A program made the translations under genes and the position numbers. Below, piece after piece: positions 15,169 through 23,703 of a DNA stretch of 64,000 nt (positions are counted from its first letter, which is position 1; every line of letters begins with the position of its first letter). Below the pieces are notes generated by a model. The model saw nothing but the letters and a program-made list of their open reading frames with translations, had not been told where the DNA came from and did not search any database. Origin of the DNA: CAVYEM01 sp963767635 (GTDB taxonomy: Bacteria > Vulcanimicrobiota > Vulcanimicrobiia > Vulcanimicrobiales > Vulcanimicrobiaceae); NCBI GenBank assembly GCA_963767635.1, contig CAVYEM010000001.1:1550001-1614000 (forward strand), read 5' to 3'.

Positions 15169-15837
15169 TTACTCCTTGTAGCTCGGGAGCGCCACCGGCT
15201 CCACGAAGATGCGCGCACCCTCCACGCGCGTGACTTTAACGGGGGTGCCTTCCGGGATGAACTCGCCTTTGGTGAGCACGTCGACGCGCAGGCCGTCGAT
15301 GAGCGCCACGCCGGCCGGCCGCAGATACGAACCTGCGACGCCGCTCCTGCCGCGCAATTGCGAAAAATCGGTGCTCGTCACGTACTCGGCGCCTTGCGCG
15401 CCGGCGAAGGTGAGCTTGGCCATCCACGCGTTCTCAGGAAACGCCCGCGTGGCCAGATAAAACAAAATGACCGTTAAAACGATCGCCGTTGCTACGGTCT
15501 GCAGCGCCACGAAGAACGCGGCGGCACCGATGGGCCCGAACGCCAGAATCAACGACGCCAGCAGCGCAACCGCGCCGAATAGCCCCGGAAGTCCGTGGCC
15601 CGGAACCACGTGCAGTTCATACAAAATGCCGATCAGGCCGATGATGGCGAGCAGAACGACGAGGCCGCTCGCAGCCCCGACGATGATATGCGTGCCGAAA
15701 AAAAGCGCGAGGGCGGCGATGGCGATGAATCCGGCAATGCCGTGAAGCGTTTGCATCTCGAGCAGCAAGCCCAAAAGCCCGACCGTCAAAAGCAGGCCGC
15801 TCACGAACGGGGTCGTGACGAGGTGCAGGAAATCCAT
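15169..15837 (-). CDS. NfeD-like membrane protein without protease domain
   Basis: A 222-residue protein with five to six membrane segments in the first 150 residues and a C-terminal OB-fold NfeD domain (GRSGVAGSYLRPAGVALIDG, EFIPEGTPVKVTRVEGARI). Long NfeD proteins such as YqeZ carry an N-terminal ClpP-like protease; this one lacks it, so it corresponds to the C-terminal two thirds. NfeD proteins work with the adjacent flotillin-type SPFH protein. The gene is 40 nt past yqeY. Confidence 0.9.
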   Translation of the reverse strand: MDFLHLVTTPFVSGLLLTVGLLGLLLEMQTLHGIAGFIAIAALALFFGTHIIVGAASGLVVLLAIIGLIGILYELHVVPGHGLPGLFGAVALLASLILAFGPIGAAAFFVALQTVATAIVLTVILFYLATRAFPENAWMAKLTFAGAQGAEYVTSTDFSQLRGRSGVAGSYLRPAGVALIDGLRVDVLTKGEFIPEGTPVKVTRVEGARIFVEPVALPSYKE

Positions 15838-15877
15838 GAATCGAGCTACCGGTCCTGTTCGGGAAAGTTACGCCCGC

Positions 15878-16321
15878 TTACTGCAACTCCTCGGCAACGA
15901 TCGTGCGGACCAAGTTTCCGTCCGCAAGGCCCTTGAGCTGCGGCATGACCGCTTTCATGATCGCTCCCTGATTGCGGCTCCCTTGCGGCAGTTCGGCAAC
16001 GATCGCTTTGACGAGCGTCCGCACTTCGTCGGCCGTCTTCTGCGCCGGCAGGTATGCCAGCAAGATGTCGCGCTCCCGCGCTTCTTTTTGCGCAAGATCC
16101 AAGCGGCCGGCGCGTTCGAACTCGGCGTGCGAGTCGTTGCGCTGCTTGACCTGCTTGCGGACCACGTCCAGTTCATCGCCGTCGGTGAGTTCTTTGCCGG
16201 ATTCGGTGCGCTTGTACGTGAACCCGGAAAGGGCCGACCGCAGGGTGTCCAGCCGCAACTGATCGCGCGCCTTCATGGCATCCTTGAGGTCGGCCGACAC
16301 GCGGTCCTTGAGGGCACCCAC
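15878..16321 (-). CDS. yqeY: GatB/YqeY domain protein
   Basis: A 147-residue protein of the YqeY family, related to the tail domain of GatB that binds tRNA; the exact function is unknown. The N-terminal LKDAMKARDQLRLDTLRSAL and the VVRKQVKQRNDSHAEF segment are diagnostic, as is the C-terminal GNQGAIMKAVMPQL-like motif (here RNQGAIMKAVM). The GTG start overlaps the rpsU stop by one nucleotide (TAGTG), giving tight coupling. The rpsU-yqeY pair is widespread. Confidence 0.95.
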   Translation of the reverse strand: MGALKDRVSADLKDAMKARDQLRLDTLRSALSGFTYKRTESGKELTDGDELDVVRKQVKQRNDSHAEFERAGRLDLAQKEARERDILLAYLPAQKTADEVRTLVKAIVAELPQGSRNQGAIMKAVMPQLKGLADGNLVRTIVAEELQ

Positions 16322-16491
16322 TACGTCCTGCGCTTGCGCGCCGCCGCGGACTTCTTCTTGCGGCGAACGCTGGGTTTCTCGTAGTGCTCGTGTTTGCGCG
16401 CCTCGGCCAGAACGCCGGCCTTTTGGGTGGCTTTCTTGAAACGGCGCAGCGCGCTCTCAATCGATTCACCCGGAGCAACGCGTACTTCCAT
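16321..16491 (-). CDS. rpsU: 30S ribosomal protein bS21
   Basis: A 56-residue bS21, a small basic protein of the 30S platform that helps mRNA recognition. The sequence MEVRVAPGESIESALRRFKK, then HEHYEKPSVRRKKK and an Arg/Lys/Ala-rich end are typical. The ATG at 16491 follows an AGGGAGGG ribosome-binding site. It is the first gene of the long minus-strand operon that runs to the DoxX-like gene. Confidence 0.96.
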   Translation of the reverse strand: MEVRVAPGESIESALRRFKKATQKAGVLAEARKHEHYEKPSVRRKKKSAAARKRRT

Positions 16492-16571
16492 TCTTTACAA
16501 CCCTCCCTTCAAACCGGCGCCTCGATAGGGCGCACCAAAATTTCGGGAATCCAAGCGGATCCCGATTGCTG

Positions 16572-16580
16572 ACGATAGCA
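16572..16580 (-). promoter_or_regulatory. Candidate promoter of the rpsU operon
   Basis: TGCTATCGT on the minus strand resembles the extended -10 pattern TGnTATAAT seen elsewhere in the window, about 80 nt upstream of rpsU. No matching -35 is visible. The region 16492-16737 between the divergent genes holds no other gene. Confidence 0.3.
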
Positions 16581-16737
16581 CAGCCTGGGAAGCAGCGCAA
16601 GAAAAATCCGGACTTTGCGCTCAAGGCGACCCGCCGCCGTGTAGAATACGGCGTGAAACCGGGATTGCGCCCGCCCGAGTCGTGTCCGACTTGTGCATTG
16701 GCGCGGAACCGTTGACGCCGGCGGCGAAATCCGACGT

Positions 16738-16959
16738 ATGGATACGGAGCGCGGCGAGGGAGACCGGTTATCGTTTGAGGAGTACCTGCGCAACCCACCT
16801 CCGACTAGTGCGCTGGGACGCGCCATCGCTCAGGGCGTGGATATGACGATGACGGTGTATTTGATGCTGGCGCTTTCGCCGGAAGAACGCCTGGAATGGG
16901 CGGGGAACGTCCTGCGTACGGCTGATGAAATTGCCGCGTGGCGCTCTTCGCGGGCGTGA
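16738..16959 (+). CDS. Small hypothetical protein upstream of a nucleotidyltransferase remnant
   Basis: A 73-residue, mostly helical protein (GRAIAQGVDMTMTVYLMLAL, SPEERLEWAGNVLRTADEI) of unknown function. The ATG at 16738 is preferred over one 45 nt upstream. Its stop overlaps the GTG start of the next gene by four nucleotides, so the two form a two-gene cassette. Small proteins of this kind often precede nucleotidyltransferase genes as DNA-binding or antitoxin partners, but no motif here proves that. Confidence 0.5.
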   Translation: MDTERGEGDRLSFEEYLRNPPPTSALGRAIAQGVDMTMTVYLMLALSPEERLEWAGNVLRTADEIAAWRSSRA

Positions 16960-17427
16960 GTTCGCGCAATGCCATTGCCACAGTAATCGATCATTTGCAG
17001 CATCACGGTATCGAATACGTGCTGGTGGGCGGGGCGGCGGCGCTACTGGGATGCGGGGAATCTGACGAGGCTTGCGCAGGCGTTGAACGCGTTGCACCCG
17101 CGTTTGCGCGTTCAGGGTCTGCCGGCAGGTCAGACTGTAACCTTGGACGCGAAATACCTACGTCAATTCGCGAGCGTCGCGCCGATCACCGACATCGGCT
17201 TCATCGACATCCGGAAGAGCGTTGATGGCATCGGCGGTTATGAGAACGTCAAACGCGCATCGACGGTGCTGACGATGGGGAGTCGGGTTTTTCGGCTCTT
17301 GAGTGTGGATGGACTGATCCAATCAAAACGCGCGATGAACCGCCCTCAGGATCGCGCCGCGTTACCGGAACTCGAGGCCATGCGCGAAGTGCGGTTGCGT
17401 AAAGCGCAAGACCGCGGGAGACACTAG
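16956..17427 (+). pseudogene. Broken DUF6036/AbiEii-like nucleotidyltransferase
   Basis: The N-terminal part (AIATVIDHLQHHGIEYVLVGG followed by AAALL) and the C-terminal part (NLTRLAQALNALHPRLRVQG, GFIDIRKSVDGIGGYENV, VFRLLSVDGLIQSKRAMNRP) match the small nucleotidyltransferase-like proteins annotated as DUF6036 or AbiEii. The region between, which should hold the catalytic D-x-D after the GG loop, is missing, and the two parts are in different frames around 17045. The gene is thus an internal-deletion remnant. In intact families the protein adds nucleotides to tRNA or proteins and often serves in toxin-antitoxin or defence pairs. Confidence 0.65.
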
Positions 17428-17476
17428 AAAGGCGCGTACGGTAAGAGCGGCTTCGTAGAAGAAAGCGACGGCTCTT

Positions 17477-17821
17477 TTAGCCCGGCGGCCATTGCATAGG
17501 CCGGCCCGCTAAAACGTGAACGTGCAGATGGTTCACGGTCTGGCCGCCGTCGGGACCGGTGTTGACGGCGATCCGGAACCCATCGCCGCCGCGCTCGCGG
17601 CCCATTCGCGCCGCGATGCCGAACAACGACGCGACGGCGGCAGCCGGCTGAGATCCCACGAACTCCGAGAGATCGGCACAGTGGACCACCGGGATGACCA
17701 GCAGATGCTGCGGCGCCTGCGGGTTGGCGTCCGCGATGACGACGATCCGATCGTCGCGATGCACGAACGTCGCGGGGACTCGCCCCGCGATGATGCTGCA
17801 GAAAATGCACTCCCCCACCAT
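17477..17821 (-). CDS. HIT-family nucleotide hydrolase (HinT-like)
   Basis: A 114-residue histidine-triad protein that hydrolyses adenosine phosphoramidates or similar nucleotides. It begins ECIFCSIIAGRVPA, with a C-x2-C pair, followed by HRDDRIVVIADANPQAPQHLLVIP, and ends with the catalytic triad HLHVHVLAG. The length is standard for HinT. It lies 4 nt past the stop of the large secreted protein gene on the same strand. Confidence 0.93.
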   Translation of the reverse strand: MVGECIFCSIIAGRVPATFVHRDDRIVVIADANPQAPQHLLVIPVVHCADLSEFVGSQPAAAVASLFGIAARMGRERGGDGFRIAVNTGPDGGQTVNHLHVHVLAGRPMQWPPG

Positions 17822-17825
17822 CGCG

Positions 17826-19361
17826 CTACCTCTTGATGAAAAACGTCCACGCCCTGGTGATCGTGTTTCCCGCCAAGTCCGATACGCTCACCGATACATG
17901 CATCGCCCCATCCGGATAATCGACGCCCGGCATATAGTCGATGAACCGCGCGGTGCGCGTGGAGCTCGACGTCACGTCGTGGCCGTTGACCACGACCCTC
18001 GCGCTGGACGGATTGACCTCTACCGTCCCTGCCGTGAACGTCGCATAGATGCTTGGACGGGAATTGTTTACGCTCGCGCCGTTGTCGGGCGCAAAGTCGA
18101 CGATGCCCGGCGGTTCGGTGGCGATCGACAGCGTCGTCTCCGATTCCGCCGGCGGCGCATCCGTGCCGCGCACGTTCAAATGTCCGAAGATCGGCGCGTC
18201 GGCAAAGTTCACGCCGCGTGGAACGACATACGATCCGGTGTACTCGCCGGGCGAACTTTCGGTCAGCGTGAGGTTGCGCACGTACGGTCCAATGTCGTAC
18301 GAGGCCAAACCGCCGGGCGTGCCGTGCATCGTGACGGAAAGCGTGTCGCCTTGACGCAACGGATGCGTGGGTGAAATCGCGATCCCGGCGATCGTTACGC
18401 CGCCCTGCGGCGGCGGCGTGCCGGTCGACTTGCGCGTGGCAACGATCTCGCGCGGCTCAGAGCTGTCGATGTTATACCGCACCATTACCTCGTCGCCGAC
18501 CGCGATCTGCTCGATCGCGGCGCTCGCGCCGTTGAGCGTGATGGCCGTCGAGCGGGACGGCGCGATGACCTGACCGTCGTTCAGCACCAGTTGTCCCGCC
18601 CCAACGCCTGCGACGCTTCCCGTGCGCGAACCGTAGGCGTCGACGATCTGTTTGATCTGCCCCGCTTTGTCCAGGCGCACTTGCGCAAAATCGCCGACAT
18701 GCACGTCCTGCAATTCGCCGGGGTTGCTCGTTCCGGTGTTCACGTCTTGCACGACCACCGTAACGTCGGGACGAATCCCGACGGTGCGCACGGAGGCATT
18801 GTACGTGAGCGTAAGCGTGGGCGGATCGGAGGCGATGTCGACCGCGGTAACGGTACCGGTTTGGGCAGCGCCGCCGCTCGCCTCCACGATGCCGCTTCCG
18901 GTACGGCCGACCAGCGTCGAAATAATCTCAACGCTGTTGGTCTGACGGTTGAACATGGCTTGCGCGTCCAGCGCCTGCGTAAAGAACCGCAGCGGCGCAT
19001 ACAGGACGTTTTTCACTTCCACCGGAGATGCGTCCATCTCGACAGGTTCGCCGTCGACCAGAGCGCGCGTGCTTCCGATCGTGAGCACGATCGTCGTCGC
19101 GCCCGCGGACGTTCGTACGTCGCGTCCTTCCTTGTCGAACGCCAGGCCCAGCGCGCTCAATATCCGGCGAACGGGCACGAGCAAATGGTTCTTGTAAAAG
19201 ATCGGCGCCGGATCCACGGCCAAACGCGTGCCGTTGAGCACCAGCGAAATCGGCAAGACCTGTTTGCCGACGTGCTTGGGCGCAGCCCGGCGTGCAGCCT
19301 TGTGCGCGGCGCCCATGACGAGCAGTCCGCAGAGCAGTATGACAGCAGCGCGCCGCATCAC
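17826..19361 (-). CDS. Secreted protein with copper-amine-oxidase-N-like domain
   Basis: A 511-residue exported protein. Residues 1-20 form a signal peptide (AAVILLCGLLVMGAAH). Residues 38-150 are a Cu_amine_oxidN1-like domain (LVLNGTRLAVDPAPIFYKNHLLVPVR, LFRALG-like ILSALGLAF, VEVKNVLYAPLRFFTQALDA), a stalk domain common on envelope proteins. The rest is beta-rich, with three or more Ig-like or bacterial repeat modules, ending DYPDGAMHVSVSVSDLAGN. The start overlaps the glycosyltransferase stop (ATGA). The role is probably structural in the envelope, but unproven. Confidence 0.8.
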   Translation of the reverse strand: MMRRAAVILLCGLLVMGAAHKAARRAAPKHVGKQVLPISLVLNGTRLAVDPAPIFYKNHLLVPVRRILSALGLAFDKEGRDVRTSAGATTIVLTIGSTRALVDGEPVEMDASPVEVKNVLYAPLRFFTQALDAQAMFNRQTNSVEIISTLVGRTGSGIVEASGGAAQTGTVTAVDIASDPPTLTLTYNASVRTVGIRPDVTVVVQDVNTGTSNPGELQDVHVGDFAQVRLDKAGQIKQIVDAYGSRTGSVAGVGAGQLVLNDGQVIAPSRSTAITLNGASAAIEQIAVGDEVMVRYNIDSSEPREIVATRKSTGTPPPQGGVTIAGIAISPTHPLRQGDTLSVTMHGTPGGLASYDIGPYVRNLTLTESSPGEYTGSYVVPRGVNFADAPIFGHLNVRGTDAPPAESETTLSIATEPPGIVDFAPDNGASVNNSRPSIYATFTAGTVEVNPSSARVVVNGHDVTSSSTRTARFIDYMPGVDYPDGAMHVSVSVSDLAGNTITRAWTFFIKR

Positions 19362-20383
19362 GCTCTTGACTCCTCCAGCACTTCCCGGTACACGTTGGCG
19401 GTTTCCACGGCGCAGCGATCCCAGCTGAACGCGCGCGCTCGCGCTTGCCCTCGATCGATGAGTTGGCGGCGAAGCCCTTCATCGCGCAGCACCTGCTCCA
19501 ATGCCGCACGCGCACCCTGCGCATCCCGCGCGGCAAACGTGAGCGCGGCTTCGCGCAGCACGAGCGGAACTGCATCCTCGCAGGCGATCACCGGACAGCC
19601 AACGGCCATCGCCTCCAGCATCGGCAAACCGAACCCCTCGCACAGCGCCGGGTGAACGAGTGCGCGCGCCCCCGCGTAATACGAGGGCAGCTGCGCGCTG
19701 CCCACGTTGCCCAGCGCAATCACGCGGCCGTGCGCGCGCGCGTACCGCTCCCGCATGATACCGAAATCATCGGCGCCCGTCACGTAGAGATCCAACGGAA
19801 TGTCACTGCGCAGCCCGGCCCAGGCTTCGAATAGCGTCGGCAAATCCTTGTGCTCGCGATGGTTGCCGGCGTACAAAATGTATGGGCGCGGCGCGGGATG
19901 CGGGTGGGCGGATTGGAAGTACGCATCATCGGCTCCCAGCGCAACGACGCGAACGCGCGCCGGATCGACGTTCAAGAACCGCTGCAAATCCGCAATCGTG
20001 CGCCGGTCGTCCGTGATCACCCGCGCGGCGCGGCGGCACGCCAAGCGCACGGCGGTGCGATAATACGGACCGACCTTGGCCTTGAAGTACTGCGGAAACC
20101 GCAGGTGAATGAGGTCGTGAATGGTCACGACGTACGGCCGCGGCGCCAGCAGAGGCATGTAGAGCGACAGAAAGTGCGCCGCATTCGCGCGCGCGCGTCG
20201 TATTGCCAGCGGAAGGTTTACTTGTTCCTGCCAACCGAAATTACCGCCTCCCGCAAACACCGCGAAACGCAAGTCCGGCGCCACGCGCGGCAGACGCTGC
20301 GCAAGTTCGCGCGCGTAGGCTTTCATGCCGATGGACATCTGCGCGGTCAAGCGCGCGTCCAACACGATCGTCGGAACGCTCAT
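19358..20383 (-). CDS. GT4-type glycosyltransferase
   Basis: A 341-residue GT-B glycosyltransferase of family 4. The N-domain shows IHDLIHLRFPQYF, and the C-domain shows the nucleotide-sugar site (YILYAGNHREHKDLPTLFEA, ARALVHPALCEGFGLPMLEA with the E-x7-E pattern). The ATG at 20383 overlaps the stop of the GT2 gene (ATGA); a longer upstream frame is not conserved. With the GT2 gene it likely adds sugars to a surface polysaccharide or glycolipid. Substrate unknown. Confidence 0.92.
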   Translation of the reverse strand: MSVPTIVLDARLTAQMSIGMKAYARELAQRLPRVAPDLRFAVFAGGGNFGWQEQVNLPLAIRRARANAAHFLSLYMPLLAPRPYVVTIHDLIHLRFPQYFKAKVGPYYRTAVRLACRRAARVITDDRRTIADLQRFLNVDPARVRVVALGADDAYFQSAHPHPAPRPYILYAGNHREHKDLPTLFEAWAGLRSDIPLDLYVTGADDFGIMRERYARAHGRVIALGNVGSAQLPSYYAGARALVHPALCEGFGLPMLEAMAVGCPVIACEDAVPLVLREAALTFAARDAQGARAALEQVLRDEGLRRQLIDRGQARARAFSWDRCAVETANVYREVLEESRA

Positions 20384-21141
20384 TGCGCTGCGTGCGAACG
20401 TAAGGCCAGCGCCTTGCGCGCCACGACCGCCGGATATCGAGCAGACCACCAGGCAACGCGCAGACCGGCCCATCCGTCCAGCGCGGCGCCGCGCACAAGC
20501 GCGTACCACAGAAACCGCAGCGGCGTTCGCAGCGCCTGCGCGCCTCGATTCCGGACGGAACTGCGCAGCCCGGAGGCTTCCAGCGTCGTGTAGCGCTCGA
20601 ACTTCTCGCGATACGCAGCGTGCGTAGGATAGGAATAGTGCAGCAACGTTCCCTCGAGCATTCCCGTAGCACCCTGCGCGATCCAACGCTCGTGCACGTG
20701 CGCATCGCCGCCTGCCGCCGGCATGGCCTGCAAGCGCACGCGATCGTGCCGAAACAGCCGCAGCAGCCGCTCTCCAAGCCACAGCCGCATGGCCCGTCCG
20801 CAGTAGAATGTCGTCCGGGAGAGATAATATCCGTCGAAGTCCGCCGGAGCGGCGACGATGGCGTCCCGCAGCCGGCGGTCGAGCGCCTCGTCCGCATCGA
20901 TCATCAGCGTCCAGGGCGTGCGCACTTGCGCGATTGCAAAACGGCGCGCGTGCACGAAGCCTTCGAATGCACGCGCGATCACCGTTGCGCCGTGCGCGCG
21001 GGCAATCTCCGGCGTCGCGTCGCGCGAGCCGTGGTCGATCACAATCGTGCGCATGCCGGCGGGCAGCGATTCGAGCGCGCGCGTAATGTTGCGTTCCTCG
21101 TCGCACGCCAGGATGACGGCCGTTACGTCGTGTGGATTAAT
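20380..21141 (-). CDS. GT2-family glycosyltransferase, probable ATT start
   Basis: A 253-residue family 2 glycosyltransferase similar to LPS-core WaaE-type enzymes. VTAVILACDEERNITRALES is the nucleotide-binding start, VIDHGSRDATPEIA follows, and WTLMIDADEALD carries the D-x-D. The C-terminal part (EKFERYTTLEASGLRS) is typical of that subgroup. No ATG, GTG or TTG is available before the first strand. An ATT at 21141 has GGAAGAG five nt upstream and gives the expected N-terminus. It overlaps the 3' end of pyrG when the pyrG frameshift is corrected. Confidence 0.88.
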   Translation of the reverse strand: MNPHDVTAVILACDEERNITRALESLPAGMRTIVIDHGSRDATPEIARAHGATVIARAFEGFVHARRFAIAQVRTPWTLMIDADEALDRRLRDAIVAAPADFDGYYLSRTTFYCGRAMRLWLGERLLRLFRHDRVRLQAMPAAGGDAHVHERWIAQGATGMLEGTLLHYSYPTHAAYREKFERYTTLEASGLRSSVRNRGAQALRTPLRFLWYALVRGAALDGWAGLRVAWWSARYPAVVARKALALRSHAAQ

Positions 21142-22774
21142 TGGCGCTCTTCCCTGATGCGCTCTTCGCGCGCGAGCGCGGCTCCCACGAATTCGCGATA
21201 GAGCGGTGAAGGGCGGTTCGGACGCGATTTGAATTCCGGATGCGCTTGCGTGCCGACGAACCATGGGTGCATGTCGACCGGCAATTCGATGAGCTCGACC
21301 AGCTCGTCTTGCCGACCGCGTGATGCCCCGAGAAACGCATGCCGTGCTCTTCAAAAACGGGCCGGTAGCGGTTGTTGAACTCGTACCGGTGCCGATGACG
21401 CTCCGTGATCGTCGTTTGCCCGTAGGCGCGAGCGGCGTGCGTGCCGGGCTCGACCTCGCACGAGTACGCTCCCAGGCGCATCGTGCCGCCGTACACTTCG
21501 AGGTTGCGCTGATCCGGCATGAAATCGATGATTGGATCGATCGTCGTTTCATCGACCTCGCGCGTCATCGATTCAGGCATTCCGCATACGTTGCGCGCGA
21601 ATTCGACGCACGCCAGCTGCATGCCGTAACAGATGCCCAAGAACGGGATGCCCATTTCGCGCGCGTTGCGGATCGCTGCGAGCTTGCCTTTGATGCCGCG
21701 CGCGCCGAAGCCCGGGGCTACCAGGATGCCTCCTACGCCGCGCAAGACGCTCACGCCGGCCTTCTCGATCGATTCCGAATCGATGCGCTGGATGTCGACG
21801 GCGGCAGAATGATGGATTCCGGCGTGGTAGAGCGCCTCGTTGATTGAAATGTACGCGTCCTTGAGTTCGACGTATTTGCCGACCAGCGCGATCGTCACGC
21901 GCCGCTGCGGATGCATGATGCGTTCGACGATGCTTTCCCACTCGTCCAATTTCGGCGCGCCGGTCGGCAGGCGCAGCTTGCGCACGGCGGCGTTGGCCAG
22001 CCCTTCGGCCTCCAAGTTCAGCGGTACTTGGTAAATCGTCGGGGCGTCGACGTTTTGCACGACGGCGTTGACCGGCACGTCGCAGAACAACGCGATCTTT
22101 TCTTTAAGTTCCACCGGCATCGGCGTCGAGGTGGCCGTACGGCAGATGATCGCATCGGGCGTGATCCCGATGCCGCGCAGTTCGCGCACGGAGTGCTGCG
22201 TCGGCTTGGTCTTGAGCTCGTCGGCTGCCCCCAAGTGCGGCATGAGCGTCAGATGGCAGAACATGACGTTCTCGTCGCCAACGTCGTATCGCACCTGCCG
22301 GATTGCCTCCAGGAACGGCAGCGATTCGATGTCGCCCACCGTGCCGCCCACCTCGACGATGCACACCTGCGCACCGCTCTGCTCGGCAACGCGCTTGATG
22401 TGCGTCTTGATCTCGTTGGTGATGTGCGGAATCACTTGCACCGTCGCGCCCAAATAGTCGCCGCGGCGTTCCTTGCCGATGACGGAATTGTAAATCTGAC
22501 CGGTCGTCACGTTGTTGGCGCGCGAGAGATTTTCATCGATGAACCGCTCGTAATGGCCCAAGTCCAGATCGGTCTCGGCGCCGTCTTCGGTGACAAAGAC
22601 CTCGCCGTGCTGGTACGGATTCATGGTGCCCGCGTCGACGTTGATGTAGGGGTCGAGTTTCTGAACCGAAACGCCGATCCCGCGCGCCCGCAGCAATCGC
22701 CCGAGTGAGGCGGCCGTGATCCCTTTACCAAGTGAACTCACGACGCCACCGGTAAAGAAAATATACTTCGCCAT
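21123..22774 (-). CDS. pyrG: CTP synthase, one frameshift near the C-terminus
   Basis: CTP synthase aminates UTP to CTP using glutamine. The synthetase domain starts KYIFFTGGVVSSLGKGITAA and has the MNPYQHGEVFVTEDGAETDLD motif. The class I glutaminase domain carries the nucleophile Cys in PFLGICYGMQLA. After FSGHHAVGK the frame changes at about 21309; correcting one missing base (an A in a short A-run) gives ELVELIELPVDMHPWFVGTQ and the HPEF catalytic histidine. The corrected stop is at 21123 and the uncorrected one at 21137. A sequence error is likely because the gene is essential. Confidence 0.94.
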
Positions 22775-22823
22775 CTCGGGATGAGGGGGTTCGCCTCGGC
22801 CTTATCGCCTGCCTGTCGGAGCG

Positions 22824-23678
22824 CTAAACTGCCGCCCGAACATAGCGCTCTTGGCCTGCGTAATCGCGGTTGACGGCGATGCTCGCGTGCGGCAGCGCGG
22901 CACGCGTGAGCGCTGCGAGAGCGGGGAGCGTCGGCGGCGCCGCCTCCATTAACAACAACCCGCCAGGGCGCAGCATCGAGGGCACCGCACCGAGCAGCTT
23001 GCGGTAGTGTTCCAAGCCGTCGGCTCCGCCGTCGAGCGCCACGCGCGGTTCGAACGCCACGGGATCGGGCTTGCATGGAATGTCGGCACTGGGAATATAC
23101 GGCAGGTTTGCAATCACGATGTCGTACGCCGTTGCAGCGCCGCACGGCACGACGTCGGCGCGCCGAAACCTGCAGCGCGCGTGCACGCCGAAGCAGCGAG
23201 CATTGCGCTGCGCGATTTCCAGCACGTGCTCGCTCAGGTCCGTGCCTTCGACGATCGCTGCGGGAACCTCGGCCGCAACGCTGCACGCGATTGCGCCGCT
23301 GCCCACGCCGGCCTCGAACACCCGCACCACGGTCTCTTTTGCATCGCCCGCCAGGATGCCGCGCGCATGAGCGATGGCGTCTTCGACGAGATGTTCGGTT
23401 TCAGGCCGCGGAATCAGCACGCGTTCGTTCACCAGGAATTCGCGTCCGTAGAATCCCGCATAGCCCAGCAAATACGCCACCGGCATGCCGCTCGCACGCG
23501 TTTCGCACAGCCCATCGTAGCGCTGCGCTTGCGTCGCGGACAGCGGCATGTCGTCATGGGCCATCAATTGCTCTCGGCTGCACTCCAGCACATGCGCGAG
23601 CAGCAGGCGCGCATCGGAGCGCGGCGTCGAGCTGCTTGCGGCAAGTCGCGCCGTTGCGCGAGCCACGGCCGCGGCCAC
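22824..23678 (-). CDS. prmC: Release factor glutamine methyltransferase PrmC
   Basis: PrmC methylates the GGQ glutamine of release factors; the substrate RF1 gene is directly upstream. The 284-residue protein has the N-terminal helical domain (RSDARLLLAHVL), the linker PVAYLLGYAGFYGREFLVNERVLIPRPETE and a SAM-binding fold (VFEAGVGSGAIACSVA). The substrate-binding N-P-P-Y is NLPY here, a mild variant. The GTG at 23678 follows prfA by 25 nt. Confidence 0.93.
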   Translation of the reverse strand: MAAAVARATARLAASSSTPRSDARLLLAHVLECSREQLMAHDDMPLSATQAQRYDGLCETRASGMPVAYLLGYAGFYGREFLVNERVLIPRPETEHLVEDAIAHARGILAGDAKETVVRVFEAGVGSGAIACSVAAEVPAAIVEGTDLSEHVLEIAQRNARCFGVHARCRFRRADVVPCGAATAYDIVIANLPYIPSADIPCKPDPVAFEPRVALDGGADGLEHYRKLLGAVPSMLRPGGLLLMEAAPPTLPALAALTRAALPHASIAVNRDYAGQERYVRAAV

Positions 23679-23703
23679 CGTGCGCTGCTCGGATACCGTG
23701 GAA

